Shown here in pieces: positions 55,276-63,926 of a DNA stretch of 64,000 nt. The position numbers and the translations under genes were made by a program. How positions within the stretch are numbered: the stretch's first letter is position 1; each line of letters begins with the position of its first letter. The notes under the pieces were generated by a model. The model had not been told where the DNA came from and made no database searches. It saw nothing but the letters and a program-made list of their open reading frames with translations. Source of the DNA: Selenihalanaerobacter shriftii (GTDB lineage Bacteria; Bacillota; Halanaerobiia; Halobacteroidales; Acetohalobiaceae); NCBI RefSeq assembly GCF_900167185.1, contig NZ_FUWM01000003.1, positions 62,001-126,000 of the forward strand, in the 5' to 3' direction.

Positions 55276-55356
55276 CTTTATTTAACCATGGATTTATTGC
55301 ATTTAATTCCTTAAATCATTGAAATATTTTAAATAAATTTACTACTTACTATAAAA

Positions 55357-56286
55357 TTATTCACTTAAATGCTTTTCATTAAGATCCTGGAATTTAGGAC
55401 TAACAGGATAGAAACCTTGCTCTATAGCTATTCCTTGACCTTCTTCGCTTAATTCAAATTCAATAAAGTCTAATACAACTCCTGTCGGCTTACCATTTGT
55501 ATATTGATTTAGCGGTCTAGCTAATGGATATGCTCCGGTCTTAACATTCTCTGCTTTAAGTGGACTAGCAGGTTTTGCATTAGCATCTTTAGCTATATTA
55601 AGTACGTTTAATCCCTCTACAACTTTATCTTCCTTAACAACATAACCAATTCCTACATAACCAATTCCTGTTTTATCAGCTTTAAGAGCTTCTACAATCT
55701 GAGCATTACCGTTCATTCGCTTCATATTAGCTGTATAGTCACCTTTTAATACATTATTACGGAAGTAAACGAAAGTTCCGGAGTTACTTTGACGACCATA
55801 AGTAGTAATTTTTTGATCAGGTCCGCCAACTTCTTTCCAATTAGTAATTTCTCCTTTGAAAATTTGACCAATCTCATTAACTGTTAAATCTTTAATTGAA
55901 TTATCTGCATTAACAACTACTGCTAAACCATCCATAGCAACTACAAACCTCTTAACATCTACCCCATTATCTTCTGCTTGCTTAATCTCTTCTTCTTTCA
56001 TAACTCGAGAGGCATTAGCAATATCCACCTTATCATTAATTAAAGCAGCAACTCCTGTTCCTGAACCTCCACCAGTTACTGAAAGTGAAGCCCCTTCTTT
56101 TTTAGCCATATAATCTTCAGCTAAAATTTGTACCATATTTACCATTGTATCTGAGCCTTTTACTTGTACATAGCTCTGTTGCTGTCCTTCTTGATTCTGA
56201 GCTCCTCCACAGCCTACAAGAAATACTCCTGTAACTACTAGCATACTTAATAAAATAATTGCTTTCTTACTGAATAAATTTTTCAT
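55357..56286 (-). CDS. pstS: Phosphate-binding lipoprotein PstS, copy 1
   Basis: 309 residues from ATG 56286 (TAGGAGG upstream; the frame extends to 56334 without a site). The signal peptide ends in the lipobox VGCGG, so it is lipid-anchored. Phosphate-binding loops include VKGSDTMVNMVQ, TGGGSGTGVAALIN and YGRQSNSGTFVYF. About 75% identical by eye to the second copy at 61327, which has no lipobox. First gene of the pstS1-C-A-B-phoU operon, with PHO boxes directly upstream. Confidence 0.96.
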   Translation of the reverse strand: MKNLFSKKAIILLSMLVVTGVFLVGCGGAQNQEGQQQSYVQVKGSDTMVNMVQILAEDYMAKKEGASLSVTGGGSGTGVAALINDKVDIANASRVMKEEEIKQAEDNGVDVKRFVVAMDGLAVVVNADNSIKDLTVNEIGQIFKGEITNWKEVGGPDQKITTYGRQSNSGTFVYFRNNVLKGDYTANMKRMNGNAQIVEALKADKTGIGYVGIGYVVKEDKVVEGLNVLNIAKDANAKPASPLKAENVKTGAYPLARPLNQYTNGKPTGVVLDFIEFELSEEGQGIAIEQGFYPVSPKFQDLNEKHLSE

Positions 56287-56332
56287 CCTTAAGCCTCCTA
56301 TTATTTTTTTGGTCATTTTTTTCACCAGTTTC

Positions 56333-56397
56333 ATTATAACAATTCAGTGTTAAAGTTATATTACGATCATGTTAAATTTTTGTTAACAAAAATTTAA
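56333..56397 (-). promoter_or_regulatory. PHO-box promoter of pstS1
   Basis: Five hexamers spaced exactly 11 bp apart (minus strand from 56397): TTAAAT, TTAACA, TTAACA, GTAATA, TTAACA. They resemble Bacillus PhoP boxes. A -10 TATAAT is at 56333-56338 with no good -35, as expected for an activated promoter. The first two repeats lie in a 28-bp perfect palindrome and overlap the phoB stop codon. Confidence 0.85.
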
Positions 56398-57119
56398 CTC
56401 TTAATTTTAGTATTATTATTACAAACTAATTTATACCCAAATCCACGTATAGTTTCAATTATAAGGTCTTGTTTTATATTATACTTAGTAAATTTTTTTC
56501 TTAACATCCGAATATGCACATCCACTGTACGAATACTACTAAACGTTTCATATCCCCAAACTTTTTCTAATATTTCATCTCTTGAACATGCTTTTCCTAA
56601 CTTATCAAGTAAATAATTTAGTAAATCAAATTCTTTATTAGTTAAATCTACTTCTTGACCATTAAATAAAACTCTATGTCCCCTTAAATCTAAAGTTAAA
56701 CCACCATACTTAAAATGATCCTTTGACCGCTTGGAAGACTTTGAATTTAACCTTTTTAAAATAACTCTTACCCTAGACACTAGTTCTCGTGGACTAAAAG
56801 GTTTAGTTAAATAATCAGTAGCTCCTAATTCTAACCCTTCTACTTTATCCTCCACATCTGTCTTTGCGCTTAAGAAGATGATTGGAATCCTTTGAGTAAC
56901 AACTTCTTCTTGTAACTTTCTGCAGATTTCAAATCCATCTAATTCTGGTAACATAATATCTAAAATAATTAAATCAGGAAGAATCTCTTTTACTTTATTT
57001 AATGTTTGTTTACCACTTGAAGCTAGATAAATTTGATAACCTTCTTGAACCAAATTATAATTTACTAATTCTAAGATATTCTCTTCATCATCTACTACTA
57101 AAATTCTTTTATCCTTCAA
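56394..57119 (-). CDS. phoB: PhoB/PhoP-type response regulator
   Basis: A 241-residue OmpR-family regulator starting at TTG 57119 (AGGAGG 8 nt upstream). The receiver domain has acidic pocket DDEE, phospho-acceptor Asp in LIILDIMLPELDG, and Lys in YLTKPFSPREL. The winged helix (about 140-235) has VDLTNKEFDLLNYLL and SIRTVDVHIRMLRKKF. No PhoR kinase is adjacent. PHO boxes lie before its own gene, pstS1 and pstS2, so it likely controls all three. Confidence 0.95.
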   Translation of the reverse strand: MKDKRILVVDDEENILELVNYNLVQEGYQIYLASSGKQTLNKVKEILPDLIILDIMLPELDGFEICRKLQEEVVTQRIPIIFLSAKTDVEDKVEGLELGATDYLTKPFSPRELVSRVRVILKRLNSKSSKRSKDHFKYGGLTLDLRGHRVLFNGQEVDLTNKEFDLLNYLLDKLGKACSRDEILEKVWGYETFSSIRTVDVHIRMLRKKFTKYNIKQDLIIETIRGFGYKLVCNNNTKIKS

Positions 57120-57189
57120 ATTTCAAACCTCCTGACTTTTTACTTCAATTAAATTATCTCAAATCTATGTTACAAGAACTTTAGATTAA

Positions 57190-57206
57190 TGTTAATATTT
57201 TGTTAA
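57190..57206 (-). promoter_or_regulatory. PHO box upstream of phoB
   Basis: Minus strand TTAACA-N5-TTAACA, 11-bp period, about 70-85 bp before the phoB start. Suggests autoregulation. Confidence 0.7.
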
Positions 57207-57214
57207 AACTTGAC

Positions 57215-59479
57215 TCAATCTATATTAATTAAATAATTACTTCCATCTAACCTCTTAACCTTATCCTTTAATTGGGCAGCTACTCTTCCGACTTCAAATT
57301 GATTCTTCAAATTATAGTCTATGGTCTTTACGACTGCAATAGAAATCGTTGGTTGATTTAAATTTCCATTTAAGTTTAAATTTTTAACCTCTTTCTCATA
57401 CTCAGCTATTATCCTTTCAGCTACCTCTTTTACTCGTTTAGGTTCAATTATCATTAAGAAATCATCTCCACCAATATGACCAATAAAATCCTTTTCTTTA
57501 GCTAATCCTGTTAAAATATTAGCTACTAACTTAATAACTAAATCACCACTTTCAAAACTATAATAATCATTAAATACTTTAAAGTTATCAAGATCAATAT
57601 AAAGAATAGCTAAATCCAAGTTATTATCTAACATCTTGCCTAATCGTTGGTTAATTAAAGTGTTTCCTGGTAATCCTGTTAGAGGATTCGAATTTTGAGC
57701 TGTATTTAACTGCAAATTAGTTATTTTCTCTAATAACCTTCTTACTGAAATAGTTCCTTCATACTTCCTGTTCTTAGTTACTATAATATAATCATATATC
57801 TTATCATATCCTCTACTCATTGCCATTCTTGAAGCTTCTTCAATAGAAATGTCTTCTTCAATAATTAATGGATTCTTATCCATCACTAATTCAACCGATC
57901 GTTGCATAAATAACGGTACCCCAAACCTTTTACCTAACTTATTATATAATTTATCCTTCATTATTAATCCTATAGGGCTATCTTCTTCATCGACAACTAC
58001 TATCCCATTTAAGCATTGATTCCTTTCAAAATAATTTACAACTTCTTCAACTAAATCATCTTTTTGTAAAGCAATATCATATCGAATAATATTTCCTATA
58101 CTTAAGTCGTCTATAGTGAATATATTATTTAATTCTTTATTCTTCCATTTAATGAAATGTTTTAATTTATTATCTAGTCTCTTAGGTTTCAAAAGGGGGG
58201 GCTGGATTAAATAACCTTGTCCATAGTCTACTCCTAATTCGATTAATCTCTCTAATTCATCATAAGTCTCTATCCCTTCTCCTACTACTTTAGCATCTAC
58301 TTGATGAGCAAAGTTAACTATTGCTTCTAATAATGCTTCTTTAGTAGGATTTGAATTAATATCCCTAACCAAAGACATATCTAGCTTTATATATTGAGGA
58401 TGTAACTCAGCTATAGTCTGCAAATTAGCATATCCAGCACCTAAATCATCTACAGCTATTTGATAACCCTGACTTGAATAATGGTTAAGAGTCTTACGGA
58501 AAATTTTAAAATTTGTAATAGCCGTCTTTTCTGTAATTTCAAAGATAATATCTTGATTATTTATTTTTAGTTCAGAAATTATCTTCTGAGTAATTCCTTT
58601 CTTAAAATCATCGACTTCAATTACTTCTGGACTAACATTTAGTGATAATTTTCTACCGTCTAAAAATTTATTGGCTTTAACTAATGCTTTCCTACGACAT
58701 AGCCTTTCTAAATCCAATAATAAATCAGTTTCTTTAGCAAAATTAAATAATCGATCAGGCCGTTCAAAACAACTTCCTCTTGGCCCTCTAGTTAAAGCTT
58801 CATAGCCTATTACCTCTGCTGTCTGTAACGAAATTAATGGTTGGTATACTATTCGAATATTTTCTTGATCTATTATTTCATTTAACATTTCCCGACGGTA
58901 CATCCACTCTTTAGTTTTTTGGTCTTTGGCTATCTGTTCTGCTTCTCTAATGGCTTTATAAATTACCTTCTCTATTCTAGTTGTTTCAGTTTTCATAATC
59001 ACTGTATAGCCTAAATGTAAATCTAAAACTTCTTCAGTATAGTCTATTTCATTTAGCTTAACTACTACATTTGACTTAATTCTATTGGCTATTAAATTTA
59101 AAGATCTTTCTGCTTGACTTTGTTCATCATCTAACCCTGCTAAAAATATAATAAAGTCATCCCCACCACGATTACTAATTCCTATCTTGTTATTTGATCT
59201 TAATAGCTTTTCACAAACATCATCTAATATATTACTTACACTAACTAATACCTCTTCACAAACCTGCTGTCCATACTTTTCTTCAACCTTACTAAAATTA
59301 ATAATATCTAAATAAACGATTCCAATATTCTTCTTTTGCATTAAATGTTTATGTAATTGATTATAAAATACTGGGATAATAGGTAAACCTGTTAAATCAT
59401 CAGTTAAATTCGCTTTTAAGTCACTACAAATACTTTTATCAAATACTTGTGCTACTAAACCTTTAACTTTGTTAAACAT
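57215..59479 (-). CDS. GGDEF-EAL-CBS-GGDEF cyclic-di-GMP protein
   Basis: A 754-residue soluble protein. The first GGDEF-type domain (about 20-190) has active-loop GGDDF at 105-109. The EAL domain (about 205-440) has YEALTRG, DDLGAGYANLQ, KLDMSL, VGEGIE and QGYLIQPP, and most catalytic residues appear present. A CBS pair follows (about 465-590: IVVVDEEDSPIGLIMKDKLYNKLG; VTKNRKYEGTISVRRLLE). The second GGDEF (about 600-750) also has GGDDF. It may make or break c-di-GMP, with CBS domains sensing adenine nucleotides. It lies between the chemoreceptor and phoB on one strand. Confidence 0.92.
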   Translation of the reverse strand: MFNKVKGLVAQVFDKSICSDLKANLTDDLTGLPIIPVFYNQLHKHLMQKKNIGIVYLDIINFSKVEEKYGQQVCEEVLVSVSNILDDVCEKLLRSNNKIGISNRGGDDFIIFLAGLDDEQSQAERSLNLIANRIKSNVVVKLNEIDYTEEVLDLHLGYTVIMKTETTRIEKVIYKAIREAEQIAKDQKTKEWMYRREMLNEIIDQENIRIVYQPLISLQTAEVIGYEALTRGPRGSCFERPDRLFNFAKETDLLLDLERLCRRKALVKANKFLDGRKLSLNVSPEVIEVDDFKKGITQKIISELKINNQDIIFEITEKTAITNFKIFRKTLNHYSSQGYQIAVDDLGAGYANLQTIAELHPQYIKLDMSLVRDINSNPTKEALLEAIVNFAHQVDAKVVGEGIETYDELERLIELGVDYGQGYLIQPPLLKPKRLDNKLKHFIKWKNKELNNIFTIDDLSIGNIIRYDIALQKDDLVEEVVNYFERNQCLNGIVVVDEEDSPIGLIMKDKLYNKLGKRFGVPLFMQRSVELVMDKNPLIIEEDISIEEASRMAMSRGYDKIYDYIIVTKNRKYEGTISVRRLLEKITNLQLNTAQNSNPLTGLPGNTLINQRLGKMLDNNLDLAILYIDLDNFKVFNDYYSFESGDLVIKLVANILTGLAKEKDFIGHIGGDDFLMIIEPKRVKEVAERIIAEYEKEVKNLNLNGNLNQPTISIAVVKTIDYNLKNQFEVGRVAAQLKDKVKRLDGSNYLINID

Positions 59480-59517
59480 CTTATCCCCCCTAAGCCATTG
59501 GGTTGTCCATATTCTTA

Positions 59518-61236
59518 CTAAACTTTAAATTCTTGAATTAAGTCATTTAAGTCTTTAGCCATTACAGCTAGCTTATCTGCTGAAAGAGTAACTTTTTGCG
59601 AAATATCTGTAACTTCTTTGGTAGCATCTAATACATTATTACTACCGGCTGCTAATTCTTCAGTAGCAGCTGTAGTCTGCTCTAAACGCTCTGCAGTCTC
59701 ATCAATTGAATTATCAACTTGAGCAAAAGCCTCTCCAGCTTCTTTGATTATCTCTTCACCTTCAGCTACATCTTCTTGTCCTACTTGAATAGCTTCTATG
59801 GCGGAAGATGAATATTTTTTATTTTGAACAATTAAATTATCAATCTTCTTCGTTGCTTCTGTAGTTTCATCTGCTAAATTTCGAATCTCATCAGCTACTA
59901 CAGCAAAACCTCGCCCATGCTCTCCCGCTCGAGCTGCTTCAATAACTGCATTTAAAGCTAATAAATTAGTTTGATCTGCAATCTCATTAATTAATTCTGT
60001 TATCTGTCCAATTTCTTGTGATTGTTGATTTAAATCATCTATATTTTCAGAAACTTGATCTACTGCTCTACTAATGTTATCCATTTGATCTGTTGCTTTA
60101 TGAATCTTCTTATTCCCGGCATGAGCAACATCAGTAACATTTTGAGCAAATTCCATAATCTCTTGACTACTACTGGCTACTTGCTGTACTCCAGCTGACA
60201 TTCCTTCTACTGTCATCACAGTAGTCTCAATAGCATTGTCAGTCTCTATTGCAGAAGTGGATAGTTTTTTACTAAATGTAGTTACTCTATCGGCTGTATT
60301 TTTGATATTATTAATTAGTTTCGAAAGGTTATCTACCATTAAGTTAAAAGCTTTTGCTAACTCTCCAATCCTATCTTCTGTTTTAACTTCTAACTTATCA
60401 ACTTTTAGATTTCCAGCTGCCAATTCATGACTAAAATCAACTAATTTCTGTAATGTATTTACTAAATTCTTCTCTAATATTGTTACAACTATAATGGAAA
60501 TTAATAAAGTTACTATAAATAAAGGAATCGATGAAGTATAAATCCAATTAACATTTTGGCTGAAAGTCTTTACTGAATTTTGACGTCTTTTAGTAAAGAT
60601 AGAATTCAACATATTACTAGCATAAATAAGATCATCTCTAGTATTTTCTATAGCAGTCATTGGTACACTGAAATTTACTATTCCATTATAATCTGGTACC
60701 TCTTTACCATTCTTTATCCTATAGACTGGAATTAATTCTTCTTCAAAAATTTTATTAAAGGGTACATTTCGCTCCATCAATTCTCTAAACAAGTTCTTCT
60801 CTCGTTTAGTATTCAAAACTTTCTTTAACTTATTTGCAATAGTTTGAATCTCTTTTTCATGCCTATTAAAGTGAACTACCCCTCTTTCATCATTATTAGA
60901 TAAATCAATAGCATCTATATACTTAGCTCTAACTAAATTTGATAATTTTAAAACATAATACATATTGTTACCAGCAGTCTTTAAAGTATCAAAATTATCT
61001 TTCATTTCATTTAAAAAGAATAAGTTCATACTAAAGCCTGACAAAAATATTAAAATAACAATTAAAAAACTTACAATTAACTTATATTTGAATTTTAACT
61101 TATTGAATTTATCACCTAAAAAATTAAACTTAATCTTTTTAAAGTTGATAATTTTTTTTGGAAAACTAATACTTTTAGTTTTCTTCTTATTAATAAATGC
61201 AGAAACTCTTTCTTTAATAGATGTAAAAATCTTCAC
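59518..61236 (-). CDS. Methyl-accepting chemotaxis protein
   Basis: A 572-residue transmembrane chemoreceptor. An unusually long, Lys-rich cytoplasmic N terminus (about 1-50) precedes TM1 (about 53-75). A helical extracellular sensor domain follows (about 76-228), then TM2 (about 230-252), HAMP and the signalling hairpin with the conserved tip ([38 protein letters not shown]). No C-terminal CheR-binding pentapeptide. It sits just after pstS2, so phosphate taxis through PstS2 is an attractive but unproven role. Confidence 0.94.
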   Translation of the reverse strand: MKIFTSIKERVSAFINKKKTKSISFPKKIINFKKIKFNFLGDKFNKLKFKYKLIVSFLIVILIFLSGFSMNLFFLNEMKDNFDTLKTAGNNMYYVLKLSNLVRAKYIDAIDLSNNDERGVVHFNRHEKEIQTIANKLKKVLNTKREKNLFRELMERNVPFNKIFEEELIPVYRIKNGKEVPDYNGIVNFSVPMTAIENTRDDLIYASNMLNSIFTKRRQNSVKTFSQNVNWIYTSSIPLFIVTLLISIIVVTILEKNLVNTLQKLVDFSHELAAGNLKVDKLEVKTEDRIGELAKAFNLMVDNLSKLINNIKNTADRVTTFSKKLSTSAIETDNAIETTVMTVEGMSAGVQQVASSSQEIMEFAQNVTDVAHAGNKKIHKATDQMDNISRAVDQVSENIDDLNQQSQEIGQITELINEIADQTNLLALNAVIEAARAGEHGRGFAVVADEIRNLADETTEATKKIDNLIVQNKKYSSSAIEAIQVGQEDVAEGEEIIKEAGEAFAQVDNSIDETAERLEQTTAATEELAAGSNNVLDATKEVTDISQKVTLSADKLAVMAKDLNDLIQEFKV

Positions 61237-61265
61237 CTTTCACCCCTCCATTCTCAATATATAAT

Positions 61266-61299
61266 TAAACCTAGCTTATCAATTGATAAGCTAGGTTTA
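61266..61299. terminator. 34-bp palindrome between pstS2 and the chemoreceptor gene
   Basis: TAAACCTAGCTTATCAA and its exact complement; short T-run only. Probable attenuator after pstS2. Confidence 0.7.
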
Positions 61300-61326
61300 T
61301 TTCTAATATTTAATCTCCTTAAATAA

Positions 61327-62274
61327 TTAGTTATTTAAGTTTTTCTCATTAATCTTTTGATATTCAGGACTTACTGGGTAGAAACCTTCTTCAATTGCTG
61401 TTTGCTGTCCCTCTTCACTTAATTCATACTTAATGAAATCTAATACTATTCCTTCTGGAGCACCATTTGTATACTGATTTAATGGTCTAGCTAATGGGTA
61501 AGCACCTGTTTTAACATTTTCTGGTTTAAGTGGGCTAGCAGCCTTAGAATTAACATCTTTAGCTACATTAAGTACATTTAACCCATTTACAACCTTTCCA
61601 TTCTTAACTACATATCCAATTCCTACATAACCGATTCCAGACTTATCAGCTTTAATAGCTTCTACAATTTGAGCATTACCGTTCATTCGCTTCATATGTG
61701 CAGAATAATCACCTTTTAATACGTTATCTCGGAAATAAACGAATGTTCCGGAGTTGCTTTGACGTCCATATAATGAAATTTCTTTATCTGGCCCTCCAAC
61801 TTCTTTCCAGTTAGTAATCTCTCCTCTATAGATAGCACCGATTTCATCAATAGTTAATTCTTTAACTGGACTATTTTCATTAACTATAACAGATAATCCA
61901 TCCATAGCAATTACAAATCTATATGGCTTAACACCATTTGCCTTAGCTTGTTCAACTTCTTTGTCTTTCATTGCTCTAGAAGCATCTGCAATATCAATTT
62001 TATCATTAATTAGAGCTGCGATTCCTGTTCCTGAACCTCCACCAGTTACTGCTAATGAATAATCAGGGTTCTCTGTCATATAATCTTCAGCTAAAGTCTG
62101 TGCCAAATTAACGATTGTATCAGAACCTTTCACCTGAACATACGTCTGTTCTTGTTCCTCTTTATCATCTCCTCCAAATGGCCACCAAGCGTCTACTTGT
62201 CCGCTAGCACCAAATACCACTCCTACCGCTAAAAGTAATACTAAAGATAATGCTATTCCTTTTTTATTAAACAA
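61327..62274 (-). CDS. pstS: Phosphate-binding protein PstS, copy 2 (non-lipidated)
   Basis: A 315-residue PstS paralogue. The signal peptide (IALSLVLLLAVGVVFGASG) has no lipobox Cys, so it should be released to the periplasm or outside, unlike copy 1. Binding loops match copy 1 (VKGSDTIVNLAQ, TGGGSGTGIAALIN, YGRQSNSGTFVYF). It is followed by the chemoreceptor gene, not by permease genes. PHO box upstream. Confidence 0.95.
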   Translation of the reverse strand: MFNKKGIALSLVLLLAVGVVFGASGQVDAWWPFGGDDKEEQEQTYVQVKGSDTIVNLAQTLAEDYMTENPDYSLAVTGGGSGTGIAALINDKIDIADASRAMKDKEVEQAKANGVKPYRFVIAMDGLSVIVNENSPVKELTIDEIGAIYRGEITNWKEVGGPDKEISLYGRQSNSGTFVYFRDNVLKGDYSAHMKRMNGNAQIVEAIKADKSGIGYVGIGYVVKNGKVVNGLNVLNVAKDVNSKAASPLKPENVKTGAYPLARPLNQYTNGAPEGIVLDFIKYELSEEGQQTAIEEGFYPVSPEYQKINEKNLNN

Positions 62275-62344
62275 TCCAATCTCCTCCTTAGAGTTTTAAG
62301 TTTTTTTGTTGAGAATTTAATCTCTCTCAACTAACTTCAATTAC

Positions 62345-62398
62345 AGTATAGCATAGCTTTTTTGCAAAAAGATTAAAAGAATATTAAATCTTTGTTAA
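62345..62398 (-). promoter_or_regulatory. PHO-box promoter of pstS2
   Basis: Minus strand TTAACA (62393), TTAATA (62382), TTAATC (62371), exactly 11 bp apart; -10 TATACT at 62345-62350. No consensus -35. About 75 bp before the pstS2 ATG. Confidence 0.8.
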
Positions 62399-62418
62399 AA
62401 AATAAAGTTTATCTAAAA

Positions 62419-62455
62419 AGGACATATGTCCTGGATTTACTAGGACATATGACAC
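62419..62455. promoter_or_regulatory. Perfect 14-bp palindrome plus a related half-site, unknown operator
   Basis: AGGACATATGTCCT (62419-62432) and AGGACATATGACAC (62442-62455) start 23 bp apart. They lie between the divergent pstS2 promoter and a plus-strand sigma-A promoter at 62481, about 65-90 bp from each predicted start. The binding protein is unknown. Confidence 0.6.
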
Positions 62456-62480
62456 AAACTATTTTTTCTAGTTACATGTA

Positions 62481-62509
62481 TTTACAATCAGTATAAAATA
62501 TGGTATACT
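62481..62509 (+). promoter_or_regulatory. Sigma-A promoter with no gene behind it
   Basis: TTTACA (62481-62486), 17 bp, TATACT (62504-62509). Predicted start near 62516. Confidence 0.75.
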
Positions 62510-62515
62510 TGAATT

Positions 62516-62604
62516 GTGAATTAAATAACATTGTTAATAATTTTTCCTCTCCCTCTCTTCATTTGGTACCTGTTTGCGATTAGTAAATAGGTACTATTTT
62601 TTTT
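62516..62604 (+). ncRNA. Candidate small RNA, about 89 nt
   Basis: The promoter at 62481-62509 is followed by about 50 nt with no start codon and ribosome site. A hairpin GTACCTGTTT / AAATAGGTAC (62566-62594) and eight T (62597-62604) close it. The unpaired part includes a C/T-rich run (CCTCTCCCTCTC) that is complementary to Shine-Dalgarno sequences, like the seed of Firmicute sRNAs such as RsaE. It is divergent from pstS2. Prediction from sequence only. Confidence 0.55.
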
Positions 62605-62677
62605 GAAAATATACTATCATAATTTATTATAGACTCTTAATATAATACACATATTAATTAAATGTAATATTAAAACT

Positions 62678-62713
62678 AAAAGGTCCAAGGCATGTACATG
62701 CCTTGGACCTTTT
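62678..62713 (-). terminator. Palindromic terminator after cheX
   Basis: AAAAGGTCCAAGGCATG and its complement, 60 bp after the cheX stop. Confidence 0.85.
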
Positions 62714-62772
62714 TAAATATATACTTATATGTACTAATAGTAATTTTATTTTAAAGAAACTTATATATCTAT

Positions 62773-63234
62773 TTAAACTCTAGTAATTGAAATATTAATT
62801 TCAAATTCACCAATCTCAGTATTTAATGGAACAGATAATATCTTCTTCGAACCCATGGAAATAGTCTGATCCGTACCAATAATCACTTGAGGAGGAGCAA
62901 TATCACAAGTATAATCCCCATCATGCAGATTAGTCATAGCCTTACCACTAATGATATTAGCCAATTCTCCAATAGCTGACATAACAAACTTATCTAACTC
63001 GTCCATCTCCATACCAGACATCTTTTTAACTATCTCTAATGCCATATCTTCAGTAAAACTAAAAAGAATAGAGCCTTTCAAATCACCAGTCACACTGATA
63101 GAAATGTTAGCTTTTTTAGTCGAAATTGTGTCTTCTTTAGTCTCAATTTCTCCTTGATTAACTTTTAATTGGAGCATATTCTCCAACACTTCATCAGTAG
63201 CAATTAAAATAGAATCTATGTAGTTAGCCTTCAT
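62773..63234 (-). CDS. cheX: CheX-like chemotaxis phosphatase
   Basis: A 153-residue CheC/CheX/FliY-family protein. It starts MKANYIDSILIATDEVLENML and has the phosphatase helix MSAIGELANIISGKAMTNLHDG, with the E-x-x-N signature (E and N in GELANI). It dephosphorylates CheY-P, ending the chemotactic signal. Monocistronic. Close to the chemoreceptor locus but separated from it by the pstS2 regulatory region. Confidence 0.9.
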   Translation of the reverse strand: MKANYIDSILIATDEVLENMLQLKVNQGEIETKEDTISTKKANISISVTGDLKGSILFSFTEDMALEIVKKMSGMEMDELDKFVMSAIGELANIISGKAMTNLHDGDYTCDIAPPQVIIGTDQTISMGSKKILSVPLNTEIGEFEINISITRV

Positions 63235-63244
63235 CTTATCACCT

Positions 63245-63560
63245 CCATAATTATAGCTCTTATGCTAGTTACTGACAATATAATCCGCAAGTTTTTAGTC
63301 TTCATCATACTCTCCATCTTCGAATTATTTCTTAAACTTTCCTATATTAACTTTAAATTCTTCATGAATCCTCTGATGTCCTTTATAATTTGGATAATTA
63401 TACTTCTTCTGAATTTTTTCTTCTAAATTGAAGTGAGTATCTAATCCTTTCTTCCTAACTATCTTTATGAAAGCATTTAAGCGTTTAAATAATTCTTTAT
63501 GCTGTTCATCTATTCCTTAAAACCTATCTTTAGACCATCTCGCCAAATCACTAATAACCC
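63245..63560 (-). pseudogene. Bacteriohemerythrin pseudogene with several stop codons
   Basis: The minus strand reads ARWSKDRF*GIDEQHKELFKRLNAFIKIVRKKG...HFNLEEKIQKKYNYPNYKGHQRIHEEF...KK*FEDGEYDED*KLADYIVSN*HKS. The frame and the iron-binding His pattern of bacteriohemerythrin are kept over about 100 codons, but four stops (three TAA, one TAG) interrupt it and about 15 residues are missing after KKG. All stops are one base from sense codons. It lies next to the chemotaxis gene; such hemerythrins often serve aerotaxis. Confidence 0.8.
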
Positions 63561-63652
63561 CTCCCTTTTTATTATTTATGAATACTTATTATAAGTAACA
63601 GTTACTATTATTAATATAGTAAAATATTACTATAGTGTCAAATAATCATTCT

Positions 63653-63694
63653 AAATAGTAAGAAGGGCTCTAATTAGAGCCCTTCTTACTATTT
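63653..63694. terminator. 42-bp palindrome between hemerythrin pseudogene and last gene
   Basis: AAATAGTAAGAAGGGCTC and its exact complement around TAATTA. No gene directly precedes it on the plus strand. Smaller inverted repeats built on AGTAA/TTACT lie at 63597-63638. The rest of 63561-63839 shows nothing. Confidence 0.6.
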
Positions 63695-63839
63695 ATTAAA
63701 GCTATTTGATTTTTTTAAATTATATTTACTCTAATCTCCCTGAATAAAAGAACATATAATTGTAAAATCTCAAATTAACACATTTTTACTAAGAATATCT
63801 CTACATAAAGCGATTTTTGAAATAAAATTTAATTTGTTC

Positions 63840-63868
63840 TTGAAAAATTTAGTTATTTTTTGTATAAT
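63840..63868 (+). promoter_or_regulatory. Sigma-A promoter of the last gene
   Basis: TTGAAA (63840-63845), 17 bp, TATAAT (63863-63868); start near 63875, 52 nt before the ATG. Confidence 0.82.
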
Positions 63869-63926
63869 TCATAGTGGTATTTGTATTTTTTGGTATATAT
63901 TACGAATTATTAGGAGGCATCATACA

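Noticed and set aside
63245-63560. Stop-codon recoding in the hemerythrin frame
   Set aside because: Three of four stops are TAA, which no known bacterial recoding system reads, and codons are also missing.
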